NCBI GenBank assembly: GCA_964483105.1
Contig: CAYZZU010000052.1
Location: 1 to 12,839, forward strand
DNA length: 12,839 bases
Reading direction: 5' to 3'
Origin: CAYZZU01 sp964483105
GTDB taxonomy: Bacteria > CG2-30-53-67
Shown here: positions 11,944 through 12,839 of the stretch, one piece after another
Position numbering within the stretch: the first letter of the stretch is position 1
Layout: each line of letters starts with the position of its first letter
Made by a program: the position numbers and the translations under genes
Notes under the pieces: model-generated
What the model saw: only the letters and a program-made list of their open reading frames with translations
Database searches by the model: none
Told to the model about the DNA's origin: nothing

Positions 11944-12839
11944 TTGTCAAGACTACGCATTGTCACGTTCAACGCGCACCAGCCTTATCTCCACCTTCTC
12001 TCCCGGATTCCCATCGACATGGATGTCATTCAATTGAAGAATCACGGCCGTTTTCTGCAAACGTGGAGTGAAACGGTCCGTCCCCTTCCGGACCGGTGGG
12101 AGTTAATCGACCGGGAAGAGGCTGAAAGACGAATCAGAAAAGGACGGTACGCACTCGCTCTGGCTCACAATATCAACGACTATATCGATTTCAACCGCTT
12201 TTCAATTCCCAAGGTTCTGCTGATCCACGTTTCCATCACCGGACGGATCCTGGAGGAAAAGAGCGGTATCAACCGTGAGAGCTATCTCGCGGACGTCAGA
12301 AAACTTCTGCAGGCAACCGGTGGACGTTTGGTCTACATCTCGGAGTTCAAAAAGAGTGATTGGGGCATCCCGGGCCGGGTCATCCCCCACGGGATTGATC
12401 CGTCGGAATATCCGGATTACACAGGCAGCATTTCTCGGATCCTCCGGGTTGCCAACAACCTGGTTGAACGGGATGCGATCCTCGACTACCGGGCCCACCG
12501 GCGGCTCACAGAAGACTTTCCGCTGACGTTGATCGGAGACAACCCGATGCTTCCCCAGGCAAGACGGTCGAAAAGCTGGGAGGACTTAAAGATGCTCTAC
12601 GCTTCCCACAGGCTCTATCTCCACACCGCCGTTCCGGCCTGTGAGGACGGCTACAACCTCGCCATGCTGGAGGCCATGGCCGCCGGGATGCCGATCGTCT
12701 CCACAGCTCACCCGACCTCACCTCTTTCGGACGGTCATAATGGATTCATCTCTTCCGATCTCGCGATCTTGCGCGAAAAAATCGCGATTTTATTATCAAA
12801 CCAGGATCTTGCGGCAACCCTCGGGAGAAAGGCAAGAGA
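11944..12839 (+). CDS. GT-B fold glycosyltransferase, family 1/4-like (3' end cut by window edge)
   Basis: Probable nucleotide-sugar-dependent glycosyltransferase; 298 codons are visible, with no stop before the right edge. The N-terminal half starts MSRLRIVTFNAHQPYLHLL, a Rossmann-type acceptor domain. The hinge region has VIPHGIDPSEY (about 147-157), typical of these enzymes. The C-terminal half has CEDGYNLAMLEAMAAGMPIV (233-252), the nucleotide-sugar site, where the first acid of the usual E-x7-E pair is Asp235 and the second is Glu243. No signal peptide or membrane segment is seen, so it acts in the cytoplasm or at the inner membrane face. The acceptor is unknown; surface polysaccharide or a protein are options. 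It starts with TTG behind its own promoter and is divergent from the response regulator. A link to the chemosensory genes is not evident. Confidence 0.85.
   Translation, partial: MSRLRIVTFNAHQPYLHLLSRIPIDMDVIQLKNHGRFLQTWSETVRPLPDRWELIDREEAERRIRKGRYALALAHNINDYIDFNRFSIPKVLLIHVSITGRILEEKSGINRESYLADVRKLLQATGGRLVYISEFKKSDWGIPGRVIPHGIDPSEYPDYTGSISRILRVANNLVERDAILDYRAHRRLTEDFPLTLIGDNPMLPQARRSKSWEDLKMLYASHRLYLHTAVPACEDGYNLAMLEAMAAGMPIVSTAHPTSPLSDGHNGFISSDLAILREKIAILLSNQDLAATLGRKAR

Noticed and set aside
1..12839. CRISPR arrays, tRNA or rRNA genes, insertion sequences
   Set aside because: No regularly spaced short repeats, tRNA-like cloverleaf, rRNA motif or transposase was seen. The repeated tracts present are explained by paralogous receptor genes.

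Overview
The window is mostly one minus-strand chemosensory gene cluster from a GC-rich Gram-negative bacterium. The organism is probably a deltaproteobacterium of the Geobacter/Desulfuromonadia kind. This is inferred from a c-type-haem chemoreceptor, a CheA with LGE-type repeats in its linker, a STAS gene inside the che operon and receptors of the 34H/40H heptad classes. No rRNA or other direct phylogenetic marker is present.

Layout, in the direction of minus-strand transcription. A NarL/FixJ-type response regulator (11714-11034) comes first, with its own strong sigma70-like promoter. A 308-base leader or intergenic stretch follows, holding a perfect dyad and two abutting hairpins. Then comes the chemosensory run: a receptor with a haem-c (Tll0287/DUF3365-like) sensor (10725-8962), a STAS protein (8932-8573), CheY (8591-8226), CheA (8229-6112), a large receptor with a three-fold repeated helical sensor (5997-3673), a smaller four-helix-type receptor (3654-1963), CheW (1918-1418), CheR (1383-520), and the start of another receptor that runs off the left edge (453-1). 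Most spacings are short or overlapping and almost every gene has a good Shine-Dalgarno sequence. I see no convincing intrinsic terminator inside the run. CheB, CheD and CheC are not in the window; they could lie beyond the left edge. On the plus strand, divergent from the response regulator, a GT-B glycosyltransferase gene starts at 11944 (TTG) and runs off the right edge.

How the parts fit: the receptors sense in the periplasm or at the membrane and control CheA through CheW. CheA (His45) phosphorylates CheY (Asp53). CheR methylates receptors; the two complete 34H-type receptors end in CheR-tether-like pentapeptides (EFENY, EFESF). The haem receptor lacks this tail and is of a different length class (40H by alignment). 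The STAS protein is translationally overlapped with CheY. Whether the output is flagellar, pilus-based or a non-motility pathway cannot be told from this window.

The most interesting points are the triple-module sensor and its gapless paralogue at the left edge, the symmetrical one-heptad difference between the two 34H-type receptors, the haem-c receptor of another length class in the same operon, the LGE repeats in CheA, the STAS protein with no phosphorylatable serine, and a perfect 16-bp Fur-half-site-like dyad over the response regulator promoter.
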